This document shows positions 26,101 to 32,724 of a stretch of DNA of 64,000 nt, one piece after another (the first letter of the stretch is position 1; each line of letters starts with the position of its first letter). The notes beneath the pieces are model-generated. The model did no database searches. It saw only the letters and a list, made by a program, of their open reading frames with translations, and was not told the origin of the DNA. The position numbers and the translations under genes are program-made. The DNA is from Branchiostoma floridae (Eukaryota > Chordata > Leptocardii > Amphioxiformes > Branchiostomatidae): positions 24,664,931-24,728,930 of the forward strand of contig NC_049985.1 of NCBI RefSeq assembly GCF_000003815.2, written 5' to 3'.

Positions 26101-26246
26101 ATTTGACAAAAGCCCCCATGAGGACTGATAAACCTAACCTCCCGTTTGACTCCACAGTGAATGATGTTAACAACCCCACTGTATTTGTGGTCTTTCATGA
26201 TGCACAGGCGTATCCAGAGTACTTGATCACATTCAAGATGACATAA
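856..26246 (+). CDS. PARP14: PARP14-like mono-ADP-ribosyltransferase (multi-exon gene, 5' end missing)
   Basis: Exons read from GT..AG sites and matching phases: 856-2127, 2689-2795, 4280-4389, 5337-5466, 6061-6297, 6852-7976, 8228-8346, 9078-9222, 9844-9984, 10676-10789, 11297-11453, 12194-12347, 12758-12856, 14015-14131, 14662-14838, 15056-15191, 17733-17870, 18634-18753, 19268-19411, 20998-21195, 21871-22176, 23589-23733, 24127-24335, 24733-24979, 25410-25507, 25954-26246. The spliced protein has Pro/Gln heptads, RRM-like repeats, KH-like repeats, three macrodomains, WWE and a C-terminal PARP domain. That is the order of vertebrate PARP14, which mono-ADP-ribosylates proteins and reads or erases ADP-ribose in antiviral and STAT6 signalling. 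The phases join every listed exon without a stop, apart from a frame problem near 1875-1960. The N-terminus lies upstream of the window. The heptad region has no counterpart I know of in human PARP14. Confidence 0.93.
1027..1561 (+). repeat. Coding minisatellite, 21-bp unit, about 25 copies
   Basis: Tandem 21-bp units (core CAACCACCTGTTAACCCA) encode heptads such as [21 protein letters not shown] and DQPPVNP. Substitutions vary mainly the first residue and the V/N positions, while Q and the first P are almost constant. No unit is out of frame, so selection on the reading frame is likely. The antisense open frames reading WVNRWLV are a by-product of the repeat. Confidence 0.93.
2205..2546. mobile_element. 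hAT-like non-autonomous element, copy 1
   Basis: The element is 342 bp, bounded by inverted repeats CAGGGTTGTAGCCAGC at the left and GCTGGCTACAACCCTG at the right. A perfect 8-bp target-site duplication GTCAATTG flanks it at 2197-2204 and 2547-2554. An 8-bp TSD with CAGGG termini is the hAT superfamily signature. No transposase is encoded. It lies in the intron after the heptad exon. A second copy is at 13248-13566. Confidence 0.9.
2689..6297 (+). CDS. PARP14: PARP14-like exons 2-5: tandem RRM-like domains
   Basis: Exons 2689-2795, 4280-4389, 5337-5466 and 6061-6297. Exon 2 ([18 protein letters not shown]) continues the RRM begun in the previous exon. Exon 3 gives the end of that unit (GVQVTVEEV). 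Exon 4 is a second unit ([18 protein letters not shown]). Exon 5 contains [20 protein letters not shown] and ends in [11 protein letters not shown], a clear third unit. The paired motifs LYFES plus GGG recur in units 1 and 3, as in the degenerate RRMs at the N-terminus of vertebrate PARP14 and PARP10. They probably mediate RNA or protein contacts. Introns between them carry the MITEs listed separately. Confidence 0.88.
3044..3275. mobile_element. MITE family A, copy 1
   Basis: Imperfect palindrome of about 230 bp. The left end GCTAGTTAGCCTTTATCCG and right end AATAAAGGTTAACCAGC are inverted relative to each other, with internal copies of GGTATTTAGG and TTGATATCCCT. Related copies lie at 4483-4690, 4925-5141, 14234-14430 and 17382-17559. 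No coding capacity. Confidence 0.75.
3278..4172. mobile_element. 895-bp TIR element, copy 1
   Basis: Terminal inverted repeats TAACATCCATTGGCATAATA (left) and TATTATGCCAATGCATGTTA (right) bound an element whose interior is about 80-90 percent identical by eye to 57444-58323 in the P4HA gene. A TA (or TAA/TTA) target duplication is possible. The only open frame (3737-3922, 61 codons) has no recognisable domain. It is a non-autonomous DNA transposon of uncertain superfamily. Confidence 0.82.
4483..4690. mobile_element. MITE family A, copy 2
   Basis: Left end CGTTCACCTTTATCCGTGGG and right end CGGATAAAGGTGAACTAGC are inverted repeats. The interior shares AAATTGATATCCCTAAAT with the other copies. 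It sits in the intron after exon 4280-4389. Confidence 0.8.
4925..5141. mobile_element. MITE family A, copy 3
   Basis: Degenerate copy: GGGTAACCTTTATCC near the left end and AATAAAGGTGAACTAGC at the right, with an internal ATGTCCCTAAATATTTTG relic. A short sequence before it (near 4850-4910, CAGTTATCGAAATGTCAG) also occurs near 55380-55430 and may be the end of an older retroelement. Confidence 0.65.
6516..6722. mobile_element. MITE family B, copy 1
   Basis: About 205 bp, starting TACTGTATGTAGAAAC and ending TATTTTACAGTA. The interior is a set of inverted GCGGTGGTT / AACCACCGC units (TTTTGCGGTGG, TAACCACCGCAAAC). Two further copies lie at 9256-9443 and 18168-18371. No coding capacity. Confidence 0.8.
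6852..8346 (+). CDS. PARP14: PARP14-like exons 6-7: acidic linker and KH-like domains
   Basis: Exons 6852-7976 and 8228-8346. A linker of about 90 residues (Ser/Thr/Asp-rich, with [11 protein letters not shown]) follows the RRMs. At least two KH-like units then follow: the first around [17 protein letters not shown]...[10 protein letters not shown], the second around [20 protein letters not shown], with a third partial unit ending [20 protein letters not shown]. Multiple degenerate KH folds between the RRMs and macrodomain 1 match PARP14. Exon 7 ends in an RGRGG-type linker leading to macrodomain 1. The alternative acceptor at 6855 would change only one residue at the junction. Confidence 0.87.
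8352..9005 (+). repeat. (CTTC)n polypyrimidine tract with assembly gap
   Basis: About 650 bp of nearly pure pyrimidine CTTC/CCTTC repeat on the plus strand, with a 100-N gap at 8432-8531 whose true size is unknown. It fills most of the intron between exon 8228-8346 and exon 9078-9222. The Pro/Ser/Phe/Leu open frames here are repeat artefacts. Confidence 0.95.
9078..11453 (+). CDS. PARP14: PARP14-like exons 8-11: macrodomain 1
   Basis: Exons 9078-9222, 9844-9984, 10676-10789 and 11297-11453. Spliced, they give one macrodomain of about 185 residues. It opens with [19 protein letters not shown], has the ribose-binding AAN and the canonical GGGVAGAI loop, then HAVGPQW, and the C-terminal [14 protein letters not shown] phosphate loop. 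All the residues usually associated with ADP-ribose binding are present. It is the least degenerate of the three macrodomains, so it is the best candidate for ADP-ribose binding or hydrolysis. Confidence 0.92.
9256..9443. mobile_element. MITE family B, copy 2
   Basis: AACTGTAAATGCAGAAAC at the left and ATGCATTTACAGTA at the right are inverted. Internal TTTTGCGGTGGTT and TTAAAACCACCGCGAAC repeats match copies 1 and 3. It lies 33 bp after the donor of exon 9078-9222. Confidence 0.82.
10106..10326. mobile_element. GC-rich TIR element
   Basis: Inverted ends GGGCACCGGTGCAGCACTG and, reading inward from the right, GGGCCACCGGTGCGGCGCTG, about 24 bp long including GCGGGGTTC. An internal duplicate TGAGTCATCTACGAACC flanks the right TIR. 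A related but diverged element lies at 53207-53415. There is no coding frame. A small unclassified MITE. Confidence 0.72.
12015..12140 (-). mobile_element. LINE 3' end remnant (minus)
   Basis: On the minus strand the frame reads [17 protein letters not shown], ends in a stop and is followed by a short CTGAA-type repeat tail. Arg/Asp-Trp C-termini and simple-repeat tails are typical of CR1-, L2- or RTE-like LINE ORF2 ends. A plus-strand relative is at 54462-54655. Only the last codons remain. Confidence 0.5.
12194..15191 (+). CDS. PARP14: PARP14-like exons 12-16: macrodomain 2
   Basis: Exons 12194-12347, 12758-12856, 14015-14131, 14662-14838 and 15056-15191. After a Gly/Ala/Ser linker the domain begins [20 protein letters not shown]. 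The usual NAAN is replaced by NTTG, but the GGGVNSAF loop and a good phosphate loop ([14 protein letters not shown]) are kept. Vertebrate PARP14 macrodomains 2 and 3 are readers rather than hydrolases. The altered first loop fits a reader role here, but that is inference. The last exon ends in a Gly/Ala/Lys linker. The donor after 14838 (GTTATC) is weak. Confidence 0.9.
13248..13566. mobile_element. hAT-like non-autonomous element, copy 2
   Basis: It has the same CAGGGTTGTAGCCAGC / GCTGGCTACAACCCTG termini as 2205-2546 but is inserted in the opposite orientation. A perfect 8-bp TSD TAATTGTG lies at 13240-13247 and 13567-13574. It is in the intron between exons 12758-12856 and 14015-14131. Length 319 bp, no transposase. 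Confidence 0.92.
14234..14430. mobile_element. MITE family A, copy 4
   Basis: Weak left end (TCTCCTTTATACATG) and good right end (CGGATAAACGTGAACTAGC), with internal GGGATATCAAG and CTTGATATCCCTTG in inverted orientation. Confidence 0.68.
15264..16817. mobile_element. Harbinger-like element nested in the mariner copy
   Basis: Inverted termini begin GGGACCGTACGGC and stay matched for about 43 bp (through GGGCCGGTCGCCAG). The trinucleotide TAA flanks both sides (15261-15263 and 16818-16820), so the TSD is TAA. A TWA duplication with a GGG-type terminus fits PIF/Harbinger. Subterminal GAGGGCCAAGCAAA-type units are repeated three times at each end. The interior holds about 205-bp tandem units near 15410, 15612, 15817 and 16000 (each starting with CAGCAAA). 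No transposase is present. Confidence 0.86.
16895..17194 (-). pseudogene. mariner transposase N-terminal fragment
   Basis: A 99-codon minus-strand frame starts [20 protein letters not shown] and contains the first helix-turn-helix of mariner transposases and the linker [12 protein letters not shown]. The reading then decays. Full mariner transposases are about 345 residues with a DDD catalytic triad; none of the catalytic domain is left. The copy at 56508-57089 keeps the same segment but has a 1-bp deletion after the GRTPK motif. Confidence 0.85.
17382..17559. mobile_element. MITE family A, copy 5 (left-truncated)
   Basis: Right end GGATAAAGGTGAACTAGC and the internal GGGATATCAAG / TTGGTATCCCC inverted pair are present, but the left terminal repeat is missing. 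The element abuts the right border of the mariner copy at 17379, so the mariner insertion or an associated deletion may have removed the left end. Confidence 0.65.
17733..21195 (+). CDS. PARP14: PARP14-like exons 17-20: macrodomain 3
   Basis: Exons 17733-17870, 18634-18753, 19268-19411 and 20998-21195. The domain begins [24 protein letters not shown] is replaced by NPTR, the glycine loop reads [10 protein letters not shown], and the phosphate loop is [13 protein letters not shown]. The last exon adds the C-terminal helix ([12 protein letters not shown]-like). The donor at 21196 (GTTTGT) is not strong but gives the phase that fits the next exon. Probably an ADP-ribose reader with altered specificity. 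Confidence 0.88.
18168..18371. mobile_element. MITE family B, copy 3
   Basis: TACTGTAAATGCAGAG at the left and AATGCATTTACAGTA at the right, with internal CGGTAGTTTTATG and TTAAACCACCGCAAAC. The best-preserved termini of the three copies. It lies in the intron after exon 17733-17870. Confidence 0.85.
19594..20623. mobile_element. 1030-bp element with about 100-bp TIRs
   Basis: TAATCTCCAAGCAGATCTTG at the left is matched on the opposite strand at the right for about 100 bp with two or three mismatches. The octamer GCAAGACA occurs directly outside both ends (19586-19593 and 20624-20631), a perfect 8-bp TSD. Long TIRs plus an 8-bp duplication suggest a Mutator-like or other non-hAT superfamily. 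No transposase is seen. The GC-rich interior (20270-20400) resembles part of the Harbinger-like element at 16137-16275. Confidence 0.85.
20640..20720 (+). mobile_element. tRNA-derived SINE fragment
   Basis: Contains GGGTTCAATAC (B-box-like) followed by TGCCCTTGGGAATTTAGGCA, a segment resembling the conserved middle of a widespread deuterostome SINE. No A box, and no tail is identifiable. It directly follows the long-TIR element. Confidence 0.45.
21272..21466. repeat. 58-bp perfect direct repeat
   Basis: Two identical 58-bp copies (21272-21329 and 21409-21466) begin TGTTAACTGGACTCCGATCC and end CCTTTCCACACAG, 137 bp apart. Both end in a CAG preceded by pyrimidines, which could act as duplicate splice acceptors. 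They lie in the intron between macrodomain 3 and the next exon. Identity to the base points to a recent duplication. Possibly part of an LTR-like element, but no other support is seen. Confidence 0.75.
21871..23733 (+). CDS. PARP14: PARP14-like exons 21-22: KH-like region before WWE
   Basis: Exons 21871-22176 and 23589-23733. A short Pro-rich linker leads to [20 protein letters not shown] and a long helix ending VDNIVMNH, a KH-like unit. [20 protein letters not shown] then follows, another beta-beta-alpha segment typical of the last KH-like unit of PARP14. The second exon runs into the first residues of the WWE domain (DAQW). The donor at 23734 is GTAAGT. Confidence 0.85.
23119..23415. repeat. 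(GTGA)n microsatellite
   Basis: About 300 bp of GTGA/GTGG tetranucleotide repeat in the intron between exons 21871-22176 and 23589-23733. The THSL-repeat open frames on the minus strand are artefacts. Confidence 0.97.
23700..24335 (+). CDS. PARP14: PARP14-like WWE domain exons
   Basis: The end of exon 23589-23733 and exon 24127-24335 together give a WWE domain of about 75 residues. It starts at [20 protein letters not shown], continues [10 protein letters not shown] and [20 protein letters not shown], and ends in a basic tail ([10 protein letters not shown]). WWE domains bind iso-ADP-ribose or terminal ADP-ribose, and in PARP14 WWE directly precedes the catalytic domain, as here. Confidence 0.87.
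23806..23974. mobile_element. pogo/Tigger-like MITE
   Basis: 169 bp bounded by CAGTAGAAGCCGCTTAATTG and its inverse CAATTAACTGGCTTCTACTG. TA precedes the left end. CAGT-type TIRs with a TA target site are typical of the pogo group. No coding capacity. Confidence 0.78.
24350..24620 (-). mobile_element. tRNA-derived SINE (minus)
   Basis: On the minus strand the head starts near 24616 with TGTCCCTGTAGCTCAACTGG (A-box-like), and a B-box-like GTTCAATCC lies at 24525-24533. The 3' part contains TGCCACTAGGCACTACAAGG and ends near 24350. The same tail is found in plus orientation at 50700-50994, which defines a family. Located in the intron between the WWE and catalytic exons. Confidence 0.75.
24733..26246 (+). 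CDS. PARP14: PARP14-like exons 24-26: PARP catalytic domain
   Basis: Exons 24733-24979, 25410-25507 and 25954-26246, ending in TAA. Landmarks are [13 protein letters not shown], the NAD-binding histidine in ELWHGT, the tyrosine in [13 protein letters not shown], and the C-terminal [11 protein letters not shown]. The third triad position is Leu (in EYLITF), as in PARP14, giving H-Y-L rather than H-Y-E. Enzymes of this type transfer single ADP-ribose units. The domain is full length. The donor after 25507 (GTATGT) and the acceptor at 25953 are strong. Confidence 0.93.
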
Positions 26247-27490
26247 ACATAAAGATTTATTCTGTATCAGGCATTCAGTCTTTAATTAGGCCACACCAAT
26301 TTTATTTGTTATTTCTAGGATTTTTTTTTTCAGGAAAAAATGCACAAGTCGGTCGAAAAAAATAAAACAAAAATTTAAAAAGTCGGGGGCAGGAGAGATC
26401 AGACAGAAAAACCTGAACTTTCAACATTTAGGGGGTCCCTGGTACCAAAGTCCAAAGTTTGAAGAAAAATCATAAATGTACCGTCCAAAATAGGCACGTA
26501 CAGCTACTGGAATTTGAGGCCTACAGATAGTTTGAGAAAGGAGAGGATGTGAAATTTTGTCAACACGAGGTGTGCTCAACAATTTGAAATTTTTTTTTTT
26601 TTCAAATCGGAAAAAATAGGGTCGGGAAATCCGAGAAACAACAAATAAAATTGGTGTGGCCTTATGCAAAAAGTTTCTCAGTGTTAGTAGTTTTGTGTGT
26701 CTGGATGGACAATTTGTGAGACCAGAAATGTGAGAACTCCTCACAGTCAAGATCATGAGGTAGTCTACACTTTACAAAAGGAATTTAAAGATATCTTAAT
26801 CAGACTTTACACCTCTCTACACCATTAATAAATCAAATTTAATGCTGTGTCTTAATCATGTTTGAAGACCAATGTAATGTCTTATTAAAGCATTTAAGGC
26901 CTTTAAGTTAGTCAGATTGACAATCAACATTTGTCTCCACAATAAAATATATCATACAGATAAGAATCAGAGGGCTGATCCAAAGCTTGTTGGAGAGCTT
27001 AATTTTGTGTGTACGGATATAAAGTTTAGAATTGTAACATAGATCATATTGTTTATAGTGTTGAACTGTTCAAAACAGCTCTGTGGTCTACTATAAAATA
27101 ATGCATGTTGATTTTTTTCTTAGAAAAGCAATCTTGTGGAGTATGTCCTTTTAAAGAAGGCTAACAAGTAATATCTGTAATAAAAATCTGTCAATTGTAT
27201 TTTTATACTGTAGTGACAATTTCTTGTACATTTTGTGAATAGAGAAAAAAGCTACAGTAACTATGATAAGATTTTATATGATACCCCAGAAAAAATATGT
27301 TCATCTTTAAGCAATTATATAATTAGCCTAGGGGGCGGCAACTCATAAAGAAGTCATCAGCAAAAAGTGTATTTTGAGCCAAAAAGCCAAAAAAGACCCC
27401 AAAGATCCTGCTATGGAGGCAAAGATATAAATGTCTTTTAGAAACTTCTTTTCTGTATTTTGAATAAAAGACTCAAAGATTGTCTACAAA
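26247..27490 (+). other. Probable 3' UTR of the PARP14-like gene
   Basis: AT-rich and non-coding. Candidate AATAAA polyadenylation signals occur at about 26941 and 27463-27468. Which one is used cannot be told from sequence. The TIR element at 26289-26661 would fall inside the transcript. Confidence 0.5.
26289..26661. mobile_element. TTA-flanked TIR element (Harbinger-like MITE)
   Basis: GGCCACACCAATTTTATTTG at the left and CAAATAAAATTGGTGTGGCC at the right are perfect inverted repeats, and TTA flanks both sides (26286-26288 and 26662-26664). The 373-bp element starts 42 bp after the PARP stop codon. A single related end (TTAGGCCACATCAATG) occurs near 37444. Confidence 0.87.
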
Positions 27491-30400
27491 GTGTAGTCTG
27501 CTTTTACTTTTCCTTGTAAATGTTTGCAGATCAAGAATGTCTCTTGAAGCATCTCCAAGCGGATTTGCCGGTGGCATAAGACAGTGGCCACCGGGAATCT
27601 GCCTTCAGCCTCAAACAGTAATTTTTAATAACGGCGTTGCCTGATGGCCAGCTGCAGCTGTATAATACTTTGGCCCTTTTGATACTGTCTTTTGCAACTG
27701 GTAAATCGTCTTTGAGATTAGAAAATCAAAGCCCCTTCCTTAATAACATAGGATGGTTTTAAGTTCGCGGTGAATCATAGTCTGTTGAATCATCGCAAAA
27801 AAAACAACAGGTTACCCATTTTCGAACTTGACCTTCCTTTCTACAATCGCTTAACATCTACCAAAAGATTCCAACACAGAGAGACCGTCCATTTCATATG
27901 GGGGAGAGGGGCCAGGAAGGGAAGGATAATTTTACATGTTAGGAAAGGAAGAGGGTACATTCATTCAATCAATTAATGAAGTCCTCCTACCTGGATATAA
28001 ACAGAGCTTGTCGTCTATATCTCAACATATGAAACGTCCCGAGTCTTCTCTTAGATGATCCCGGATAATTTCTCCACATCTCCCCGGACGTTGTCGTGAA
28101 ACATCTATGGTAAAGAGTGGCATCTCTCGTCGGCAACCCTTGTATCCCTTGCCGTTTGTAGATAGTTCTGCGTACGGTGGTGCGAGTCCGTGAGACGAAG
28201 CTTTTAGTTCTTCTGCCGTGATTCAAGCTAAATCGAATGACAATGCCGTTGTCTGGAGAAGCAAAACAAACGCGTGACCAACACAGGTGAAAAAGATTAC
28301 TGGTCTGTGATTGGTCAAGAAATTAATCTATTTTGTAGACTGGGCGAATCGTAGACCTGCCCCTGTGCGTATTTGCCAGAAACCCTGCCACTCGTTTGCC
28401 AGCTTCTGCGGTGACGGACTCACCTCGCAGCGTCCCAACACAGAACAACATCGCGGCCGCTTGAGACAACAGGTTAGTCAGTACCTTTATGTGTTTATAC
28501 GTCTTGTACAGGTTATCATTAGTCCAATAAAGAAATAATCGGTAATGTTAACATTCAATTCTTTTGTGAGCCTTCCGAGGATGCGAAAAACTTACATGTA
28601 AGGCATCCTCGTGCCTTATTCATTACCAAAACAAGACGTTAATCCGCCTCCACCTTATTCACTTTCTTGCTTCCAGGATTTTATTGGTGCCATTTTATTT
28701 AGTACATGTATCGGTGGCGTTGCCTGACACTCAGATTTGATGCCTTCTGGTGTTTAAACTTGACACTGCAGGTAGCCTTTTGCGTCTGGAGGGGGCGTTA
28801 TTTGGCGCTGTATCTCCAGAAAGAAACGTGCGATCGCAATGATATTAAGTATATGGATTGTTGGTGGTTGCCTGACGTGTAAGTTTGTTTTTCGGCCTTC
28901 TGGTGTTTGAACTTGACACTTTGCGGGCCTTTTTATGTTAGTGTGTATGGGCATGGGCATGGGCATATGGTGTGATCTTGATTATTTGGAGACGCATACC
29001 TTTCAATGTAGGTTGAAAGTTGAACCTCTAAAAGGCTGAACAATGTGGAATAATTTTGCCAAACGTCAAACAATATCAACCCCACAACATACCATACGCA
29101 CCATCATAAAACAATATATTTCATGCAGGTTTGAGTTTTCAGACTCTTGTGACAAGTTCAATTGTGACTTAGAGCACAGCTTCTGGCCTAGCACACTTGG
29201 TATCTTTGGAAATGTCTCTTAGTGCGGAGTTCAAGGATGAAAACCGCATTCCAATCGGATGCTTTCTTCTCGAGATATTCTTGATTGTGTGCGCTCTATC
29301 TAGGCGCAATCGCTAGGATATTTGACCGCTTACGCCAGCGGTAGGGTGATAACTTAAGTGCGATTGTAACTTGGGGTTCAAGTTTCCGCCTAGCACCCTT
29401 TGTATCTTTATGAAGGACGTTCAGTAAGGAGTTGAAAGAAGACAACCGCATTCCAATCGAATGCTTTCTTCTCGAGATATTCTTGATTGTGTGCGCTCTA
29501 TCTAGGCGCAACCGCTAGGTACCTTTAACCTTGTACCAGTGGTAGGGTGATAACTTACGTGCGATTGTAGGGCCATGGCGTCAAGATTACAAAATGTGCG
29601 TTACTTTTATCGATATCATACTAGACATCATCGACGGGAAAAAGAAAACAATTTGACTAGTTTAGCCGATAGAAGGATGATAAACCAAAACAAACGTCTA
29701 TTTTGTTTAGCTTGATACATTTTTCTTGCTAAATATTACAAAAGGAAACATTTTTTTCAACTGATTGTTTATTCATTATTGGTGTGCATTAATGTACCAC
29801 TAGCCTTTCTGAGTTCCATATAAAAAGTATCCACAGGCACCCTTAGTAATATAATGTAAGACACAAGTTCTGAAATTACATTATATAACTGTAATGCTAC
29901 ATGAATAAAACACATCTGTTACTTTTGTTCCGAAAAGTCCTACTCAATTACTTGTGCCTGGGCCTAGAGCCGTATATTCTTGGCTGCTTTCAAATGCTCT
30001 TTAAAGCATGTCTGTGGTTTGTACAATCTTAACATCTAAAGGTTGTCTGTTTTCGTATTGGCCCTTCTTCTGGGTTTGTTCTCTTATAACATAGAGGGTT
30101 CTAACACTATGATCATAACGAACGCACTAAAGAGTTCTGTTGCTACGATCGTAAAAAAGTTCTGTTGCTATGAGCGCAAACAGGTCCGTTGCTATGACTC
30201 TTAACAGTTCTGTTTCAATCATTTTAGAACAATTCTATTGCCTTGATCCTAAAAAGTTCTGTTGCTTCGATCCTAAAGTGTTGCTATGGAAACAACCAGA
30301 CCTGGCACTACGTGTGAAGATGGACTCCTTAAAACGTTGCTTGTTCCGCGGCGAAACATGCAACGCAATTGTCTATAAATCCATCTCAACAAAAAATGTA

Positions 30401-30780
30401 TGACCCCTTGAAAACCTATAGTACCGTACAGTACTGTACTGCACTGTACTTTACAGCACTGGAATGTTGACTTTCTACTGTTGAAGTTCTACATTGTAAA
30501 ATGTAATTAATACATGTAAAAGATAGAAAAACAACAAATATGTGTTTAACAAAATCACACAGCTTTAACACCCTTACTCTAAACTGCGTTTGAGCTATTA
30601 CTGACTTGCTTCTGTATTCGCATACAAAAAATCTACTGTATATCCACAAAATGAATTTACAAAGGCGTATTTACAAAACACGCCAAAATATCAGTACAAT
30701 TACTATTCACTAAAATATTACGCCAAAATATCAGTACAATTAGAGTGCCAAAACAACAGTGAACAACAGTGCCACAAAAA
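27491..30780. other. Intergenic, no supported gene
   Basis: No open frame with recognisable content. At 27549-27600 there is a relic resembling the TIR of the 19594-20623 element (ATCTCCAAGCGGATTTGCC). Near 28720 and 28870 the segment GCCTTCTGGTGTTTNAACTTG occurs twice, about 150 bp apart. The stretch 28310-28470 is GC-richer, contains a NotI site and ends near a donor-like CAGGTTAGT (28470-28478), so it could hold a non-coding first exon. I cannot support this further. Confidence 0.5.
29187..29590 (+). repeat. Tandem duplication, about 201-bp period
   Basis: Two adjacent copies share CCTAGCAC, CCGCATTCCAATCG, TTCTCGAGATATTCTTGATT and GGTAGGGTGATAACTTA at a spacing of 201 bp (for example 29245 and 29446). 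Identity is about 85-90 percent by eye. No coding frame spans both copies. Confidence 0.85.
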
Positions 30781-30790
30781 TTATAGAAAA

Positions 30791-31105
30791 CTAGAAAGAC
30801 CGACATTTGCTCGAGAGCAAATACAGCATCTTTCAACCATCTTCCCATGCCACAATAGAATGTTCCAAAATCACCCATGTGCGAAAATGGAACACTGCTT
30901 AAGAACCGCTTCTACTAATCACACTTTATTCCATAAATAAATCCTACAATATTCCCCCGTGCAAGAATGGACTCTTCCATTGCACCCCATGTAAATTTGC
31001 ACCAGTCCAGAAATACTCCCACTGAAAACATGGCCTTTTGTAAAAAAAAAAAAGGTCCCCCGTGCACGAATGGACTTTCAAAAAGGTAAAATAGACCAGT
31101 CCTAC
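30791..31105 (-). mobile_element. Helitron-like 3' end (minus), copy H1
   Basis: Read on the minus strand, a 7-bp-stem hairpin (ATTTGCT, loop CTCG, AGCAAAT; 30805-30822) is followed 10 bp later by CTAG (30791-30794) and then T. A hairpin 10-12 bp before CTRR, followed by T, is the Helitron 3' terminus. About 280 bp of family sequence with spaced TGGACT/TTCC units adjoins it on the right, up to the 3' side of the LRR gene. Confidence 0.6.
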
Positions 31106-31172
31106 TACAACAGCTAGTGTTTGTGTTGGATTCAGTGATGGCCCAAGACTGACTCTGCCATGTCTGATTATG

Positions 31173-32724
31173 TTATTTCATATTTTCATACTGGTGATCA
31201 AGACCACTGGCCTCTATAGTAGCTGTGGTGTTTGTGTTGGATTGAGTGATGGACTGAGACTGGCCCTGCCCTGTCTGATTGTGTTGTTTGTCCATATCTT
31301 CATACTGGTGACCATGACCACTGGCATCTATAGTAGCTGTGGTGTTTTGGTTGGATTGAGTGATGGCCTGAGACTGGCCCTGCCCTGTTTGATTGTGTTG
31401 CTTGTCTATATGTTCATACGTGTGACTTTGACTACTGGTCAATACAGTAGCTGTGGTGATTGGGTTGGATTGAGTGATGGCCTGAGACTGGCCCTGCCCT
31501 GTCTGATTGTGTTGTTTGTCTATATCTTCATACGTGTGACTTTGACTACTGGTCACTACAGCAGCTGTGGTGTTTGGGTTGGACTCAGTGATGGCCTGAA
31601 GCTGATCTACGATTTTGTACAAGGGACTTTGCATTGAATCAATCTGCCCTGTGCCATACCATGGATTTCTAGCTTCAATGATAGCCTGGGACTGTCTCCG
31701 CCCTGTCTGATTGTGTTGTTTGTCTATATCTTCATAGAGGTGACCATGACCGCTGGTCACTACAGCAGCTGTGGTGTTTGGGTTGGATTGAGTGATGGCA
31801 TGAGACTGACCTACGACTTTGTACAGGGGACTTTGCATTGAATCAATTTGCCCTGTACCATACGATGGGTTTCTAGCTTCAATGATAGTCTGGCCCTGCC
31901 CTGTCTGATTATAGTGTTTGTTTTCATCTTCATACTGGTGATCAAGACCACTGGTCATTAAAGCAGCTGTGGTGTTTGGGTTGGATTCAGATATGGCCTG
32001 AAACTGGCCTGCTGCTTTGTACAGGGGACTTTGCATTGAGTCAATCTGCCCTGTGTCATACGATGGGTTTCTAGCCTCAACGATAGCCAGAGACTGGTCC
32101 TGCCCTGTAGACTGATCATGGTCACACACCTCTATAACAACTACGGTGTTTGTGTTGGATTCAGTGGTGGCCTGAGACTGGCCCTGCCCTGTTTGACGCT
32201 GACCACTAGTCATTGCTGTAGATGTGTGATCGTTTGGTGGTGCTCCCACACCTGCATACATAGGATTTTGCTTCAAGGCAGCAAGAACTTCGTCATGTGA
32301 CAGGTTTGCAACTTTCAGAAGTTGAATGTTAGCCTGAGACTGGCCCTGTCTTGTTTGATTGTGTTGTTTGTCTATATCTTCATACTGGTGATCATCACCA
32401 CTAGCCACAACACTAACTGTGGTGTTTGGGTTGGATTCAGTGATGGCCTGAGACTGGCCCTGCCCTGTCTGATTGTGTTGTTTGTCTATATCTTCATACT
32501 GGTGATCATCATCACTAGTCATTACAGCAGCTGTGGTGTTTGGGTTGGATTGAGTGATGGCCTGAGACTGGCCCTGCCTTATCTGATTATGTAGTTTGTC
32601 TACATCTTCATACTGGTTATCATGATCATTGGTCATTAAAGCAGCTGTGGTGTTTGGGTTGGATTGAGTGATAGCCTGAGATTGGCCCTGCCCTGTCTGA
32701 TTGCGTTGTTTGTCTAAATCTTCA
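31173..32724 (-). repeat. Coding repeats of the LRR receptor tail
   Basis: About 114-bp units encode NNQYED(I/L/V)DKQHNQTG followed by QGQSQAITQSNPNTTAA. They lie between about 31173 and 32724. Ten tyrosines are embedded in Y-E-D/N/H-I/L/V/M-like motifs. On the plus strand the repeats generate long shadow frames (VGLSDGLRLALPCLIVL), which are not genes. Confidence 0.85.
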
